From NCBI GenBank assembly GCA_903909815.1, contig CAIVXG010000030.1, positions 28,512-92,511 on the forward strand: DNA of 64,000 bases, given 5' to 3'. Source of the DNA: an uncultured beta proteobacterium (GTDB lineage: Bacteria; Pseudomonadota; Gammaproteobacteria; Burkholderiales; Burkholderiaceae_C). How positions within the stretch are numbered: position 1 is the stretch's first letter; each line of letters starts with the position of its first letter. The position numbers were made by a program, and so were the translations under genes. Below the pieces are notes generated by a model. It was given only the letters and a program-made list of their open reading frames with translations, did not search any database and was not told where the DNA came from. Shown one piece after another: positions 13,015 to 22,021 of this stretch.

Positions 13015-13715
13015 GGATTGACAACCGACTCGATGGTCTCCATGGTGGAATGACGGATGTCTTCACCCTTGACCACATAGATGATGACCTCGGCGATGTT
13101 CTTGGCATGGTCGCCGATGCGCTCGATCGCCTTGGCCAGGAACAACAGGTTCAGGCTGGCCGAGATGGTTCTCGGGTCCTCCATCATGTAGGTGATGAGC
13201 TTGCGCACAAAGCCGTCAAATTCACGGTCGATGGCATCGTCCTCTTTCAGGATCGAGACTGCCGTCGTCGCGTCAAGGCGCGCAAAAGCATCCAGGGCCT
13301 TGCGCAGCAGGCCAGAGGCCAGGTCGGTTGCGATGCGCAGTTCCGACGCCGGCAGCATCCGGGCCGAACCGCTGTCGATGATGGCTCGCACCATGCGCGC
13401 CACTTTGGCCGCCTCGTCGCCCGCGCGCTCCAGGTTCGCGGTTATCTTGGAGATCGCGATCAGCAGGCGCAAATCGCGCGCCGTGGGCTGGCGCCGCGCA
13501 ATGATGGACGAAAGATCACGGTCGATCTCTACTTCCATGGTGTTGACGCGGCGCTCGGCCTGCGTCACCTGATCCGCAAGTTCGGTGCTGAACTCGGCCA
13601 GCGCGTAGACGGCGGTGCGAATCTGCGACTCCACCAAACCGCCCATCTCCATCACGCGCGAAGACACTTCGCTCAGTTCACTGTCAAACTGACTCGAAAG
13701 ATGTTTGTCACCCAT
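13011..13715 (-). CDS. phoU: Phosphate signalling regulator PhoU
   Basis: PhoU is a cytoplasmic three-helix-bundle protein that links the PstB ATPase to PhoR and represses the Pho regulon when phosphate is plentiful. The two PhoU repeats are visible, each ending in the metal-binding pattern E/D-x-x-x-D with LxxIARxLKxIGD-like helices (AISKITANLERAGDEAAKVA in repeat 1 and LLFLAKAIERIGDHAKNIAE in repeat 2). Length is 234 residues. It starts 51 bases after pstB and shares an ATGA overlap with phoB. Confidence 0.96.
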   Translation of the reverse strand: MGDKHLSSQFDSELSEVSSRVMEMGGLVESQIRTAVYALAEFSTELADQVTQAERRVNTMEVEIDRDLSSIIARRQPTARDLRLLIAISKITANLERAGDEAAKVARMVRAIIDSGSARMLPASELRIATDLASGLLRKALDAFARLDATTAVSILKEDDAIDREFDGFVRKLITYMMEDPRTISASLNLLFLAKAIERIGDHAKNIAEVIIYVVKGEDIRHSTMETIESVVNP

Positions 13716-13766
13716 GGCATGTATTCCTTTTGTTTAGAGACTGCGCAAGCGGCAAGTCCACCTCGA

Positions 13767-14546
13767 TTAACCGAATCGACCCGTGATGTAGTCTTCCGTT
13801 TCCTGCCGCTTGGGCTTGAAGAACATCTGTTCCGTGGCACCGAACTCGACCAGATCACCCAGGTACATGTAAGCCGTGTAATCGCTGCAGCGCGCTGCCT
13901 GCTGCATGTTGTGGGTGACGATGACCACGGTGTAATCGCTCTTGAGTTCCACAATCAGTTCCTCGATCTTGGCGGTGGAGATCGGATCCAGTGCCGAGCA
14001 CGGTTCGTCCAGCAGCAACACCTCGGGCTTGATCGCGATGCCGCGCGCAATGCACAGACGCTGCTGTTGACCGCCAGAAAGGCCAGAGCCACTTTGATTC
14101 AGCTTGTCCTTGACCTCGCCCCACAGTGCCGCCTTGCGCAGCGCGAGTTCCACGCGCTCGTCCATGTCGGTGCGGTTCAAATTCTCAAACAACTTCACGC
14201 CGAAGGCGATGTTGTCGTAGATCGACATCGGAAACGGCGTCGGTTTCTGGAACACCATGCCGACCTTGGCGCGTAACAGTGCCACGTCTTTCTTCGAAGT
14301 CAGCAGGTCCTCGCCGTCGAGCACGACCTGACCTTCAGCGCGCTGCTCGGGATAGAGCTCGAACATGCGATTGAAGACGCGCAACAGGGTCGACTTGCCA
14401 CAACCCGAAGGTCCGATGAAGGCCGTCACCTTGTTTTGCGGAATCTCCAGATTGACGCTTTTGAGCGCGTGAAATTTTCCATAAAAGAAATTCAGGTCCT
14501 TGACCGAAATCTTGGAAGTTTCATTGCTCAACGTGAGGGTTTCCAT
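13767..14546 (-). CDS. pstB: Phosphate ABC transporter ATP-binding protein PstB
   Basis: PstB powers high-affinity phosphate import through PstC and PstA. Seen: Walker [11 protein letters not shown]-loop region [11 protein letters not shown], signature [13 protein letters not shown], Walker [13 protein letters not shown] and the switch His in [11 protein letters not shown], all as in PstB proteins. A TTG at 14567 in frame overlaps pstA, but the ATG at 14546 has an AAGG element upstream and gives 259 residues, close to the usual 257, so it is preferred. The order pstS-pstC-pstA-pstB-phoU is canonical. Confidence 0.96.
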   Translation of the reverse strand: METLTLSNETSKISVKDLNFFYGKFHALKSVNLEIPQNKVTAFIGPSGCGKSTLLRVFNRMFELYPEQRAEGQVVLDGEDLLTSKKDVALLRAKVGMVFQKPTPFPMSIYDNIAFGVKLFENLNRTDMDERVELALRKAALWGEVKDKLNQSGSGLSGGQQQRLCIARGIAIKPEVLLLDEPCSALDPISTAKIEELIVELKSDYTVVIVTHNMQQAARCSDYTAYMYLGDLVEFGATEQMFFKPKRQETEDYITGRFG

Positions 14547-14563
14547 GGGATTCTTAGCCTTAT

Positions 14564-15430
14564 TCAATGCTTCTGGCGCGTCAGCACGCGGGCCAGAATA
14601 TTCAGGCCGAGTACGGCCACGGTGATCAGGAAGACGCCGGCCCAGGCCAATTGCTGCCAGTTTTCGTAGGGGCTCATGGCGAACTTGAAGATCGTCACGG
14701 GCAAACTGGCTATTGGGCCGTCCAGATTGGAAGTCCAGAACTGGTTGCTCAAGGCCGTGAACAGCAGCGGCGCGGTCTCACCCGCGATGCGCGCCACAGC
14801 CAGCAGGATGCCGGTGACAACGCCCGACCTCGCCGCCTTCAAGGTGATTCCGATGATCACTTTCCACTTGGGCGCGCCCAGGGCGTAGGCCGCTTCACGC
14901 AGGCCCGGGGGAACAAGTTGCAGCATGTTCTCGGTGGTGCGGATCACCACCGGAATCACGATCAGCGCCAGCGCCATGATGCCGGCCCAGCCGGAAAATG
15001 TCTTGAATTGCGCCACTACCACGGCATAGACGAACAGCCCGATGACGATCGACGGCGCGGACAGCAGGATGTCGTTGACGAAACGCGTCACCGTTGCCAG
15101 CCAGCCCTTGGTGTTGTACTCGGCCAGATAGATGCCCGCCATGATGCCGATGGGTGCACCCACGAAGGTCGCCAACAGCACCAGTAAGAACGAGCCGTAG
15201 ATCGCGTTGGCCAGTCCGCCGACCTCGTTCGGTGGCGGCGTGCTCTGGGTGAAGGTAGCCATTACCAGCCCACCCAAACCCAAGCGCACCGTCTCCAGCA
15301 GAATCCAGGCCAGCCAGAACAGGCCAAACAGCATGGCACCCAACGAGAGCGCCACCGCCAGTCGGTTGATCAGTTTGCGCCGTGCATACTTGGCTTCGCG
15401 CGGGTCGACGCCAGTCAGGGTTGCGCTCAT
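14564..15430 (-). CDS. pstA: Phosphate ABC transporter permease PstA
   Basis: PstA is one of two membrane subunits of the phosphate importer. Six hydrophobic segments are visible, beginning [20 protein letters not shown]. The EAA-like coupling loop to PstB is [20 protein letters not shown]. Length is 288 residues. It overlaps pstC by four bases (ATGA), indicating coupled translation of the two permeases. Confidence 0.96.
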   Translation of the reverse strand: MSATLTGVDPREAKYARRKLINRLAVALSLGAMLFGLFWLAWILLETVRLGLGGLVMATFTQSTPPPNEVGGLANAIYGSFLLVLLATFVGAPIGIMAGIYLAEYNTKGWLATVTRFVNDILLSAPSIVIGLFVYAVVVAQFKTFSGWAGIMALALIVIPVVIRTTENMLQLVPPGLREAAYALGAPKWKVIIGITLKAARSGVVTGILLAVARIAGETAPLLFTALSNQFWTSNLDGPIASLPVTIFKFAMSPYENWQQLAWAGVFLITVAVLGLNILARVLTRQKH

Positions 15431-16392
15431 GACTTGGCTCCTTCGCTCTTGCGCAATTGCGACAGCAGCAGCTTGGACAGCGACAGCACGACAAAAGTGA
15501 TGAAGAACAGCACCAGGCCCAGATACATCAGCGAAGCCTGATGCAGACCGGCGCCGGCCTCGGCAAATTCGTTCGCCAGCGCGGAGGTGATGCTGTTGGC
15601 GGCCTGGAACACCGAGACCGAGTCAAGTTGGTTCATGTTGCCGATCACGAAAGTCACCGCCATTGTCTCGCCCAGCGCACGGCCCAGACCGAGCATGACG
15701 CCGCCCATGACGCCAGCCTTGGTGTAAGGCAACACCACGGTGGACACCACTTCCCAGGTGGTCGCGCCCAGCCCGTATGCCGATTCCTTGAGCAGCGGTG
15801 GCGTGACTTCGAACACGTCGCGCATGACCGACGCGATAAAGGGAATGATCATGATTGCCAGGATGATGCCGGCCGACAGGATGCCGATGCCCACGGGCGG
15901 GCCGCTGACGAAGGCACCCACGAAGGGGACACCATGAAACAGCGCTTGCAGCGGCCTTTGCACATACGTCGCCAGGATCGGGCCAAACACCAGCAAACCC
16001 CACATGCCATAGACGATGGAGGGAACGGCGGCGAGCAACTCGATCGCGGTGCCCAGGGGGCGCTTGAGCCATGCGGGAGACAATTCGGTCAGGAACAGCG
16101 CAATGCCAAAGCTCACAGGCACCGCGATCAGCAGCGCGATCAGCGAGGTCGCGATCGTGCCGTAAATCATCACCAGCCCGCCGAACTCTTCCTTCACCGG
16201 ATCCCAAGTAGCGCTGGTGAGAAAGCCCAGGCCATACTTGTCAATTGCGGGCCATGCGCCCATGATCAGCGACCCCAGGATCGCCACCAGCGTGAGCAGC
16301 GTCAGCAGCGCAGCAGCCAGTGCGGCCCAGCCAAAGAGCCGGTCCAGCACGGGGCCGGTGCGCATCGAAAGAGTGTTTGAATTGGTAGTCAT
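15427..16392 (-). CDS. pstC: Phosphate ABC transporter permease PstC
   Basis: PstC is the partner of PstA. Six membrane segments are visible, from [19 protein letters not shown] onward, and the coupling loop is [21 protein letters not shown]. The frame is open from 16458, but the internal ATG at 16392 ([10 protein letters not shown]) gives 321 residues, the usual size, and leaves a normal cytoplasmic N terminus, so it is chosen. It lies about 100 bases after pstS with no terminator visible between them. Confidence 0.94.
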   Translation of the reverse strand: MTTNSNTLSMRTGPVLDRLFGWAALAAALLTLLTLVAILGSLIMGAWPAIDKYGLGFLTSATWDPVKEEFGGLVMIYGTIATSLIALLIAVPVSFGIALFLTELSPAWLKRPLGTAIELLAAVPSIVYGMWGLLVFGPILATYVQRPLQALFHGVPFVGAFVSGPPVGIGILSAGIILAIMIIPFIASVMRDVFEVTPPLLKESAYGLGATTWEVVSTVVLPYTKAGVMGGVMLGLGRALGETMAVTFVIGNMNQLDSVSVFQAANSITSALANEFAEAGAGLHQASLMYLGLVLFFITFVVLSLSKLLLSQLRKSEGAKS

Positions 16393-16492
16393 GGCGTGGG
16401 CAGGGCCGTTCCTGGAAAAATCAAGCGGCCCGTGCTGAACTGGAAGTGTAGAGGACACGACGCGGACCCTGAAATCAAGCGAGCGGCTTGAC

Positions 16493-17536
16493 TTACTTGA
16501 ATGCGACAGCCTTGCCGGACGTGTCCTTGACGTCGCCCCATGCGTGTTCGATCTGCGTCTTGACCACAGCAGGCATGGTCACGTAGTCCAGATCGTCGGC
16601 CATTTTGTCGCCGTTTTTGTAGGCCCAGGCGAAGAACTTGAGCGTGGCGGTCGCATCGGCAGGTTTGTCCTGCACTTTTTGCATCAGGATGAAGGTCGCA
16701 CCCGTCAAAGGCCAGGAATCCTTGCCCGATTGGTTCGTCAGAATCTGGTAAAAACTCTTGGCCCATTCGGCTCCGGCGGCGGCGGCCTTGAAGGCGTTTT
16801 CGTCAGGCGAGACAAAATTGCCAGCCGCGTTTTGCATTTGCGTGTACACCATCTTGTTCTGCTTCACGTAGGCGTATTCCACGTAGCCGATGGAGTTCGG
16901 CAGGCGATTCACGAAGGCGGCGACGCCCTCATTACCCTTGCCTCCGGCACCCGCAGGCCAGTTCACTGCCGTGCCTTCGCCGACCTTGGATTTCCATTCG
17001 GCATTGACCTTGGACAGGTAATTGGTGAAGATGAAACTGGTGCCCGAGCCGTCGGCGCGACGCACCACGGCGATGTCGGCGTCCGGCAGCGCCAGGCCGG
17101 CGTTCAGCGCCTTGAGTGCGGCGTCATTCCACTTGGTGATCTTGCCCAGGAAGATGTCGCCCAGCACTTGACCACTCAGTTTCATCTGCCCCGGCTTGAT
17201 GCCCTGAATATTCACAACCGGCACCACACCACCGATGACCGTCGGGAATTGCATCTGGCCTTTGGATTTGAGAACCTCATCGGTCAAAGGCATGTCGGAG
17301 GCACCGAAAGCGACGGTCTTGGCATCGATTTGCTTGATACCAGCGCCGGAACCGACCGACTGGTAATTGATCTTGACGCCGGTGGCCTTGTTGTACTCGG
17401 ACGCCCATTTGGCGTACAAGGGAGCAGGGAACGTGGCGCCGGCGCCGGTCACGTCCTGTGCGACAGCGACGTTGGCGAAAGCCGCGGTGACGGCGCCGAT
17501 CAGGCTGGCAGCGAAAAACTGGCGGATCGATTTCAT
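16493..17536 (-). CDS. pstS: Periplasmic phosphate-binding protein PstS
   Basis: PstS captures phosphate in the periplasm for the PstCAB importer. Seen: an N-terminal signal peptide ([20 protein letters not shown] ... VAVAQ, cleavage likely after Ala-Gln near residue 27), then the diagnostic [25 protein letters not shown] and [13 protein letters not shown] phosphate-binding segments. Length is 347 residues. It is the first gene of the operon and a Pho box lies about 50 bases upstream of its start. Confidence 0.97.
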   Translation of the reverse strand: MKSIRQFFAASLIGAVTAAFANVAVAQDVTGAGATFPAPLYAKWASEYNKATGVKINYQSVGSGAGIKQIDAKTVAFGASDMPLTDEVLKSKGQMQFPTVIGGVVPVVNIQGIKPGQMKLSGQVLGDIFLGKITKWNDAALKALNAGLALPDADIAVVRRADGSGTSFIFTNYLSKVNAEWKSKVGEGTAVNWPAGAGGKGNEGVAAFVNRLPNSIGYVEYAYVKQNKMVYTQMQNAAGNFVSPDENAFKAAAAGAEWAKSFYQILTNQSGKDSWPLTGATFILMQKVQDKPADATATLKFFAWAYKNGDKMADDLDYVTMPAVVKTQIEHAWGDVKDTSGKAVAFK

Positions 17537-17583
17537 GGAGACATCCTTCGGGTTGGTTGGAACAATGCCGCGACTTTAAGAAA

Positions 17584-17607
17584 GTTTTATGACAGGAATG
17601 TGACAAC
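17584..17607 (-). promoter_or_regulatory. Pho box (PhoB binding site) of the pst operon
   Basis: On the minus strand the site reads GTTGTCACATTC followed by CTGTCATAAAAC, two direct TGTCA half-sites 11 bp apart with an AT-rich trailing half, matching the known Pho box pattern. It ends about 48 bases upstream of the pstS ATG, suitable for PhoB activation. It sits in the 186-bp gap shared with the divergent ATP-grasp gene. Confidence 0.88.
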
Positions 17608-17722
17608 AAGCCAGACTAGACCCCACACTTCGGGCTGGAGTTCAAAACGCCGCCCTAGCCAACGCTGGAGCAATTCATGAGACACTTGGGCGCTGGCAAA
17701 GACACCGGCTAAGAGGCCCCTC

Positions 17723-18952
17723 ATGAGCTCCATTCCCAAAGGCAAGTCCGCCATGCGATATTTCGGCCTCGCGCCGTTCTTACGCCTGAATATAGGCGGA
17801 ACTGACTTGCAGCCGATGGCTCAGAAAATGTTGGCTCAAACCGCGGTCGACGTAGATGATGCCAATCTTTGGATGAATCTTTCCACCATCACGATGTGCC
17901 TGGGGCACCGCGAAGCGGGTCTGAAGCTGCAGGCCAAGGCCCTGGAGCTGAGTCGCCTGTACCACATCGCGGCCGCCCAGCAACCGGCGAAATTGCGGCT
18001 GCTCATGCTCATGGCGCCAGGCGATCTGGCGGCCAACACGCCGCTGGATTGCCTGCTGGAAGACAGCGATATCGATCTGGACCTGTACTACCTTTCGCCC
18101 GACGCGCCGCACGACATGTCGCTGCCCGAGCACGATGTGCTGATCGTGGGGTTGAGCGAGCTCGACGAGCACCAGCTCATGCTCCGGTCCCTGGAGCAAA
18201 CCCTGGCCCACTGGCCCAAGCCTGTCATCAATGCACCGCAGCACATCGCCTCTACCGGGCGCGATGTCGCCAGTGCGCTGTTGCAGGGTGTGCCGGGATT
18301 GGTCATCCCTCCCACCGTGCAGGTTTCACGCACCCAGTTGCAGGCCATTGCCACGGGCGCGGCACGGATGCCAGAACTGCTTGCCAGCAGCGACTTTCCC
18401 GTGATACTTCGTCCCGTGGGCTCGCATGCCGGACGCGATCTCGACAAGCTCGATGATGCGCAGGCACTGGCCGCCTACCTCGCGCGCGTGCACGAAAGCG
18501 ATTTCTTCCTGTCGCCCTTCATCGACTACAGCGGCCCCGACGGCTTGTTCCGAAAGTACCGGGTGGCACTGATCCAGGGTGACGCCTTCGCCTGCCACAT
18601 GGCCGTGTCGTCGCACTGGATGGTCCACTACGTGAATGCGGGCATGTATGAAGACGCGCAAAAGAGGGAGGAAGAGGCCCTCTTCATGCTTCACTTTGAC
18701 GACTTCCTGCGGCAGCACGGCCAGGCATTGAAGGCGATCTCTCAGCGCACCCAACTCGACTACCTGTGCATCGATTGCGCGCAAACAGCAAGCGGCGATT
18801 TGCTCGTGTTTGAAATTGACCATGCGATGGTGGTGCACGCCATGGATTCGGAACACCTCTTTCCACACAAGCAAACGCATATGCTCAAGGTCCGGATGGC
18901 GTTTCGCGAGTTGGCACTGCGGCTGCACGCGCAAAGTGCAGCCTGCAGCTGA
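17723..18952 (+). CDS. TPR/ATP-grasp domain protein, putative peptide or amide ligase
   Basis: This 409-residue protein is not assigned to a named pathway. The N-terminal hundred residues form helical TPR-like pairs (ANLWMNLSTITMCLGHREAGLKLQAKAL). The C-terminal half looks like an ATP-grasp domain: FPVILRPVGSHAGRDLDKL resembles the nucleotide-binding loop, FRKYRVALIQGDAF the central sheet, and LLVFEIDHAMVVH stands where ATP-grasp enzymes carry metal-ligating Glu and Asn. The usual Asn appears to be replaced by His. It reads divergently from pstS and is followed after 10 bases by a SerC aminotransferase, so the two are one transcript. A role as an amino-acid ligase is inferred only from the fold. 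Confidence 0.65.
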   Translation: MSSIPKGKSAMRYFGLAPFLRLNIGGTDLQPMAQKMLAQTAVDVDDANLWMNLSTITMCLGHREAGLKLQAKALELSRLYHIAAAQQPAKLRLLMLMAPGDLAANTPLDCLLEDSDIDLDLYYLSPDAPHDMSLPEHDVLIVGLSELDEHQLMLRSLEQTLAHWPKPVINAPQHIASTGRDVASALLQGVPGLVIPPTVQVSRTQLQAIATGAARMPELLASSDFPVILRPVGSHAGRDLDKLDDAQALAAYLARVHESDFFLSPFIDYSGPDGLFRKYRVALIQGDAFACHMAVSSHWMVHYVNAGMYEDAQKREEEALFMLHFDDFLRQHGQALKAISQRTQLDYLCIDCAQTASGDLLVFEIDHAMVVHAMDSEHLFPHKQTHMLKVRMAFRELALRLHAQSAACS

Positions 18953-18962
18953 ACCTCGGACC

Positions 18963-20072
18963 ATGGCAGCGATGAATCTGCGCAACAGCCTGAATTTTTC
19001 CGGCGGGCCGGGCGCTCTGCCCGATAGCGTATTGCTGCAGGTCCAGCAGTCCTTGATGGAGGTGCCCGAGGTGGGTCTGTCGATCCTTGGCATCAGTCAC
19101 CGCTGCGACTGGTTTGCAGCGGTCGTCAGCGAAGTCGAGGCGAATATACGAAGCCTGCTGGGTCTGACCCAAGATTGGCATGTGTTGCTGCTGCAGGGTG
19201 GGGCAACCCAGCAATTCTCCATGGTCCCCATGGCCTTGTTGCGCGGCCGCAGCAGCCCGGCCGACTACCTCCACACCGGTTACTGGAGCGGCAAGGCCTT
19301 GCCCGAAGCGGCGCGAGAAGGACCCATGCGCGTGCTCTGGAGCGGGCAAAGCGAGGGTTTTCGCCGTCTACCCGCAGACGCTGAACTGCAGTTCAGCGCC
19401 GAGGCACCCTACCTGCACTATGTGTCCAACGAAACCGTGGAAGGAACCCAGTTCCATCGGCTGTTGGGGCGCGACGACGTGCCCCGGATATGCGACATGT
19501 CGTCCGACTTTTTGTCCAGGCCCTGCCAAGCCGAACGCTTTTCCCTGATCTACGCGCACGCGCAAAAGAACATCGGCCCGGCCGGAGTCACCGTCGTCCT
19601 GTTGCGCGACGAAGTGCTCAAAGGTGCGCGCGCCGACCTGCCCGGCTTTCTGGACTACCGCAGCCATATTCAGGCGCACTCCAATTTCAACACGCCACCG
19701 GTCTTCGCCATCTACGTGGTGCTGCTGGTCACGCGCTGGCTGCTGCACGACATCGGGGGCGTGGCCAACATGGGGGCGATCAACCACGGCAAGGCCGAAC
19801 TGATGTATTCGGTGCTGGATGCCAGTGACGGTTTCTACGCAGGCCGGGCCGCCAGCGCCGATCGATCCCAGATGAACGTGGCGTTCAATCTCGCCACCGT
19901 TGCCATGGAACAGCAATTCCTGGCCGAGGCGCATGCGGCGGGGTTTTCCGGCCTGGGCGGACACCGCTGCGTTGGCGGACTGCGCGCATCCATTTACAAC
20001 GCCGTGACGCTGGCGGCAGTGGAGAAACTTGCCGGCTTCATGCAAGATTTCCAGGCCCGCCAGCGTCGCTAA
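18963..20072 (+). CDS. serC: Phosphoserine aminotransferase (SerC family)
   Basis: SerC is a PLP-dependent class V aminotransferase converting 3-phosphohydroxypyruvate to 3-phosphoserine and acting in pyridoxal phosphate synthesis. Seen: NFSGGPGALP at the N terminus, LLLQGGATQQFSMVPMALL, CDMSSDFLSRP and the Schiff-base lysine (about K202) in AHAQKNIGPAGVT. Length is 369 residues from the ATG at 18963; the frame extends further left into the ATP-grasp gene and that part is not used. In many Burkholderiales serC lies near gyrA and pheA, so this copy beside an ATP-grasp gene may be a second, specialised paralogue. That cannot be settled inside this window. Confidence 0.88.
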   Translation: MAAMNLRNSLNFSGGPGALPDSVLLQVQQSLMEVPEVGLSILGISHRCDWFAAVVSEVEANIRSLLGLTQDWHVLLLQGGATQQFSMVPMALLRGRSSPADYLHTGYWSGKALPEAAREGPMRVLWSGQSEGFRRLPADAELQFSAEAPYLHYVSNETVEGTQFHRLLGRDDVPRICDMSSDFLSRPCQAERFSLIYAHAQKNIGPAGVTVVLLRDEVLKGARADLPGFLDYRSHIQAHSNFNTPPVFAIYVVLLVTRWLLHDIGGVANMGAINHGKAELMYSVLDASDGFYAGRAASADRSQMNVAFNLATVAMEQQFLAEAHAAGFSGLGGHRCVGGLRASIYNAVTLAAVEKLAGFMQDFQARQRR

Positions 20073-20088
20073 CCCTCAACTCCCTACC

Positions 20089-20865
20089 ATGCAACTTGCC
20101 ACCTGGAACATCAACTCCCTCACCGTGCGCCTGCCCCAGGTGCTGGACTGGCTGGGCGCAAACCGTGTGGACGTGCTGGCGCTGCAGGAACTCAAGCTGA
20201 GCGACGACAAGTTCCCGGCACAAGCCTTTGCCGACGCGGGCTACCAGGCCCAGTGGTTTGGTCAGAAGACCTACAACGGCGTGGCGCTGCTCACGCGCGC
20301 ACCCGCGACCGCGGTGGTGAAAAACATTCCCGGCTTCAGCGACGACATGGCGCGCGTCATCAGCGCCACGGTCGATGGCATCCGCGTCATAGGCGCCTAC
20401 TTTCCCAATGGCCAGGAGCCTGGCAGCGACAAGTTCGACTACAAGATGAACTGGCTGCGCGGACTGCGCGATTGGGTCAAGTCGGAACTGGAACAGCACC
20501 CGAATCTGGTACTGATGGGCGACTTCAACATCACGTTCGACGACGCCGACGTGTGGGACCCGGTGGGCCTGGCTGACACCATCCACTGCACCGAAGAGGA
20601 GCGCTACCACCTGCGCGCGCTGGTGGCGTTGGGCCTGGTCGATTCATTCCGGCTGTTTCCGCAAGCGGATAAGAGCTACTCCTGGTGGGATTACCGCGAT
20701 TTCGGATTTCGCCGCAACCGCGGCCTGCGCATCGATCACATTCTGGTGAGCCAGGCGCTCAAAACGCACTGCCTGGCCTGCACCATAGACAAGTCGCCGC
20801 GCAAGAACGAACGGCCCAGCGACCACGCGCCCGTGGTGCTGACGCTGGATTCGGTTCGGCGCTGA
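20089..20865 (+). CDS. xth: Exodeoxyribonuclease III
   Basis: An exonuclease III-type AP endonuclease of the endonuclease/exonuclease/phosphatase superfamily. Seen: LATWNINSLTVRLPQVLDWL at the N terminus, LQELKL carrying the metal-binding Glu, MGDFNITFDDADVWDP with the catalytic Asp and Asn, and the C-terminal SDHAPVVL with the catalytic Asp-His. Length is 258 residues from the ATG at 20089, the standard start; the upstream in-frame extension overlaps serC and is rejected. It follows serC by 16 bases and is closed by a terminator. Confidence 0.95.
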   Translation: MQLATWNINSLTVRLPQVLDWLGANRVDVLALQELKLSDDKFPAQAFADAGYQAQWFGQKTYNGVALLTRAPATAVVKNIPGFSDDMARVISATVDGIRVIGAYFPNGQEPGSDKFDYKMNWLRGLRDWVKSELEQHPNLVLMGDFNITFDDADVWDPVGLADTIHCTEEERYHLRALVALGLVDSFRLFPQADKSYSWWDYRDFGFRRNRGLRIDHILVSQALKTHCLACTIDKSPRKNERPSDHAPVVLTLDSVRR

Positions 20866-20901
20866 AGGCTAGTCGACCGATCAACGCTGCTAGAATCAAG
20901 C

Positions 20902-20932
20902 ACCGGGCCCAAGCATTTGTGGCCCGGTTTTT
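20902..20932 (+). terminator. Rho-independent terminator after xth, upstream of guaC
   Basis: ACCGGGCC and GGCCCGGT form an 8-bp GC-rich stem around an 11-base loop and are followed by a short T run. It ends the serC-xth transcript. A TAGAAT hexamer at 20891-20896 directly in front of the stem could be a promoter -10, which would turn the hairpin into a guaC leader structure; the simpler reading is a plain terminator. Confidence 0.85.
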
Positions 20933-21006
20933 CGTTTTGGCATCACAAAACATGGCCGGGTTCAGTCCAAGCGCTCACATCCCTACGATTGAGAACGGAG
21001 TGAACC

Positions 21007-21984
21007 ATGGAAATTTTCGACTACGACAACATCCTTCTGCTGCCACGCAAGTGCCGCGTGGACAGCCGCTCCGAGTGCGACGCCAGCGTCACGCTCGGAC
21101 CCAGGAGCTTTCGCATCCCGGTGGTCCCCGCCAACATGAAGACCGTCGTGAACCAAAAGATTTGCGTCTGGCTGGCGCAGAACGGCTACTTTTACGTGAT
21201 GCACCGCTTTGACCTGGACAATGTGCAGTTCGTGCGGGACATGAAGGCGCTGGGCCTGTACGCCTCGATTTCTCTTGGCGTGAAGAAGCCGGACTACGAC
21301 ACGGTGGACCAACTGGTGGCGCTGGGCCTCGCACCCGACTACATCACCATCGACATCGCGCACGGTCATTCAGACAGTGTGAAGGACATGATCGTTTACC
21401 TGAAGGAGAAGATGCCCTCTTCCTTCATCATCGCCGGTAACGTGGCCACGCCCGAGGCCGTGATCGACCTGGAAAACTGGGGTGCGGACGCCACCAAGGT
21501 GGGCATCGGCCCAGGCAAGGTCTGCATCACCAAGTTGAAAACCGGTTTTGGCACTGGCGGCTGGCAACTCAGCGCGGTCAAGTGGTGCGCGCGCGTGGCG
21601 ACCAAACCGATCATCGCCGACGGCGGTATTCGCGAGCATGGCGACATCGCCAAATCGATACGCTTTGGCGCCACCATGGTCATGATCGGCTCCATGCTGG
21701 CAGGCCACGAGGAGAGTCCGGGCCAGACGGTGGAGGTCGACGGCAAGCTGTTCAAAGAGTACTATGGCAGCGCCTCCGACTTCAACAAGGGCGAGTACAA
21801 GCACGTTGAGGGCAAGCGCATCCTGGAGCCGATTCGGGGCACGCTGGCGAGCACGCTGATCGAGATGGAACAGGACGTGCAAAGCTCCATCAGCTACGCC
21901 GGAGGAAAGAAACTCATGGATATCCGCAAGGTGAACTACGTGACGCTGGGCGGCGACAACGCTGGCGAGCACTTGCTGATGTAA
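21007..21984 (+). CDS. guaC: GMP reductase
   Basis: GMP reductase converts GMP to IMP with NADPH, releasing ammonia, in purine salvage. The TIM-barrel protein of 325 residues belongs to the shorter GuaC type: [12 protein letters not shown] at the start, the catalytic loop [11 protein letters not shown] with Cys173, the GFGTGGWQL segment and [20 protein letters not shown] for phosphate binding. There are no CBS domains, which separates it from IMP dehydrogenase. The ATG is preceded by GAACGGAG, a good ribosome binding site. It converges with the chemoreceptor gene 37 bases downstream. Confidence 0.96.
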   Translation: MEIFDYDNILLLPRKCRVDSRSECDASVTLGPRSFRIPVVPANMKTVVNQKICVWLAQNGYFYVMHRFDLDNVQFVRDMKALGLYASISLGVKKPDYDTVDQLVALGLAPDYITIDIAHGHSDSVKDMIVYLKEKMPSSFIIAGNVATPEAVIDLENWGADATKVGIGPGKVCITKLKTGFGTGGWQLSAVKWCARVATKPIIADGGIREHGDIAKSIRFGATMVMIGSMLAGHEESPGQTVEVDGKLFKEYYGSASDFNKGEYKHVEGKRILEPIRGTLASTLIEMEQDVQSSISYAGGKKLMDIRKVNYVTLGGDNAGEHLLM

Positions 21985-22021
21985 GCCCGAAGCCGGGCGC
22001 TGCGCCGGTGCCGGCGCGCGC

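Noticed and set aside
20933..21006. Possible purine riboswitch before guaC
   Set aside because: No conserved purine aptamer core bases are recognisable in the 74-base leader.
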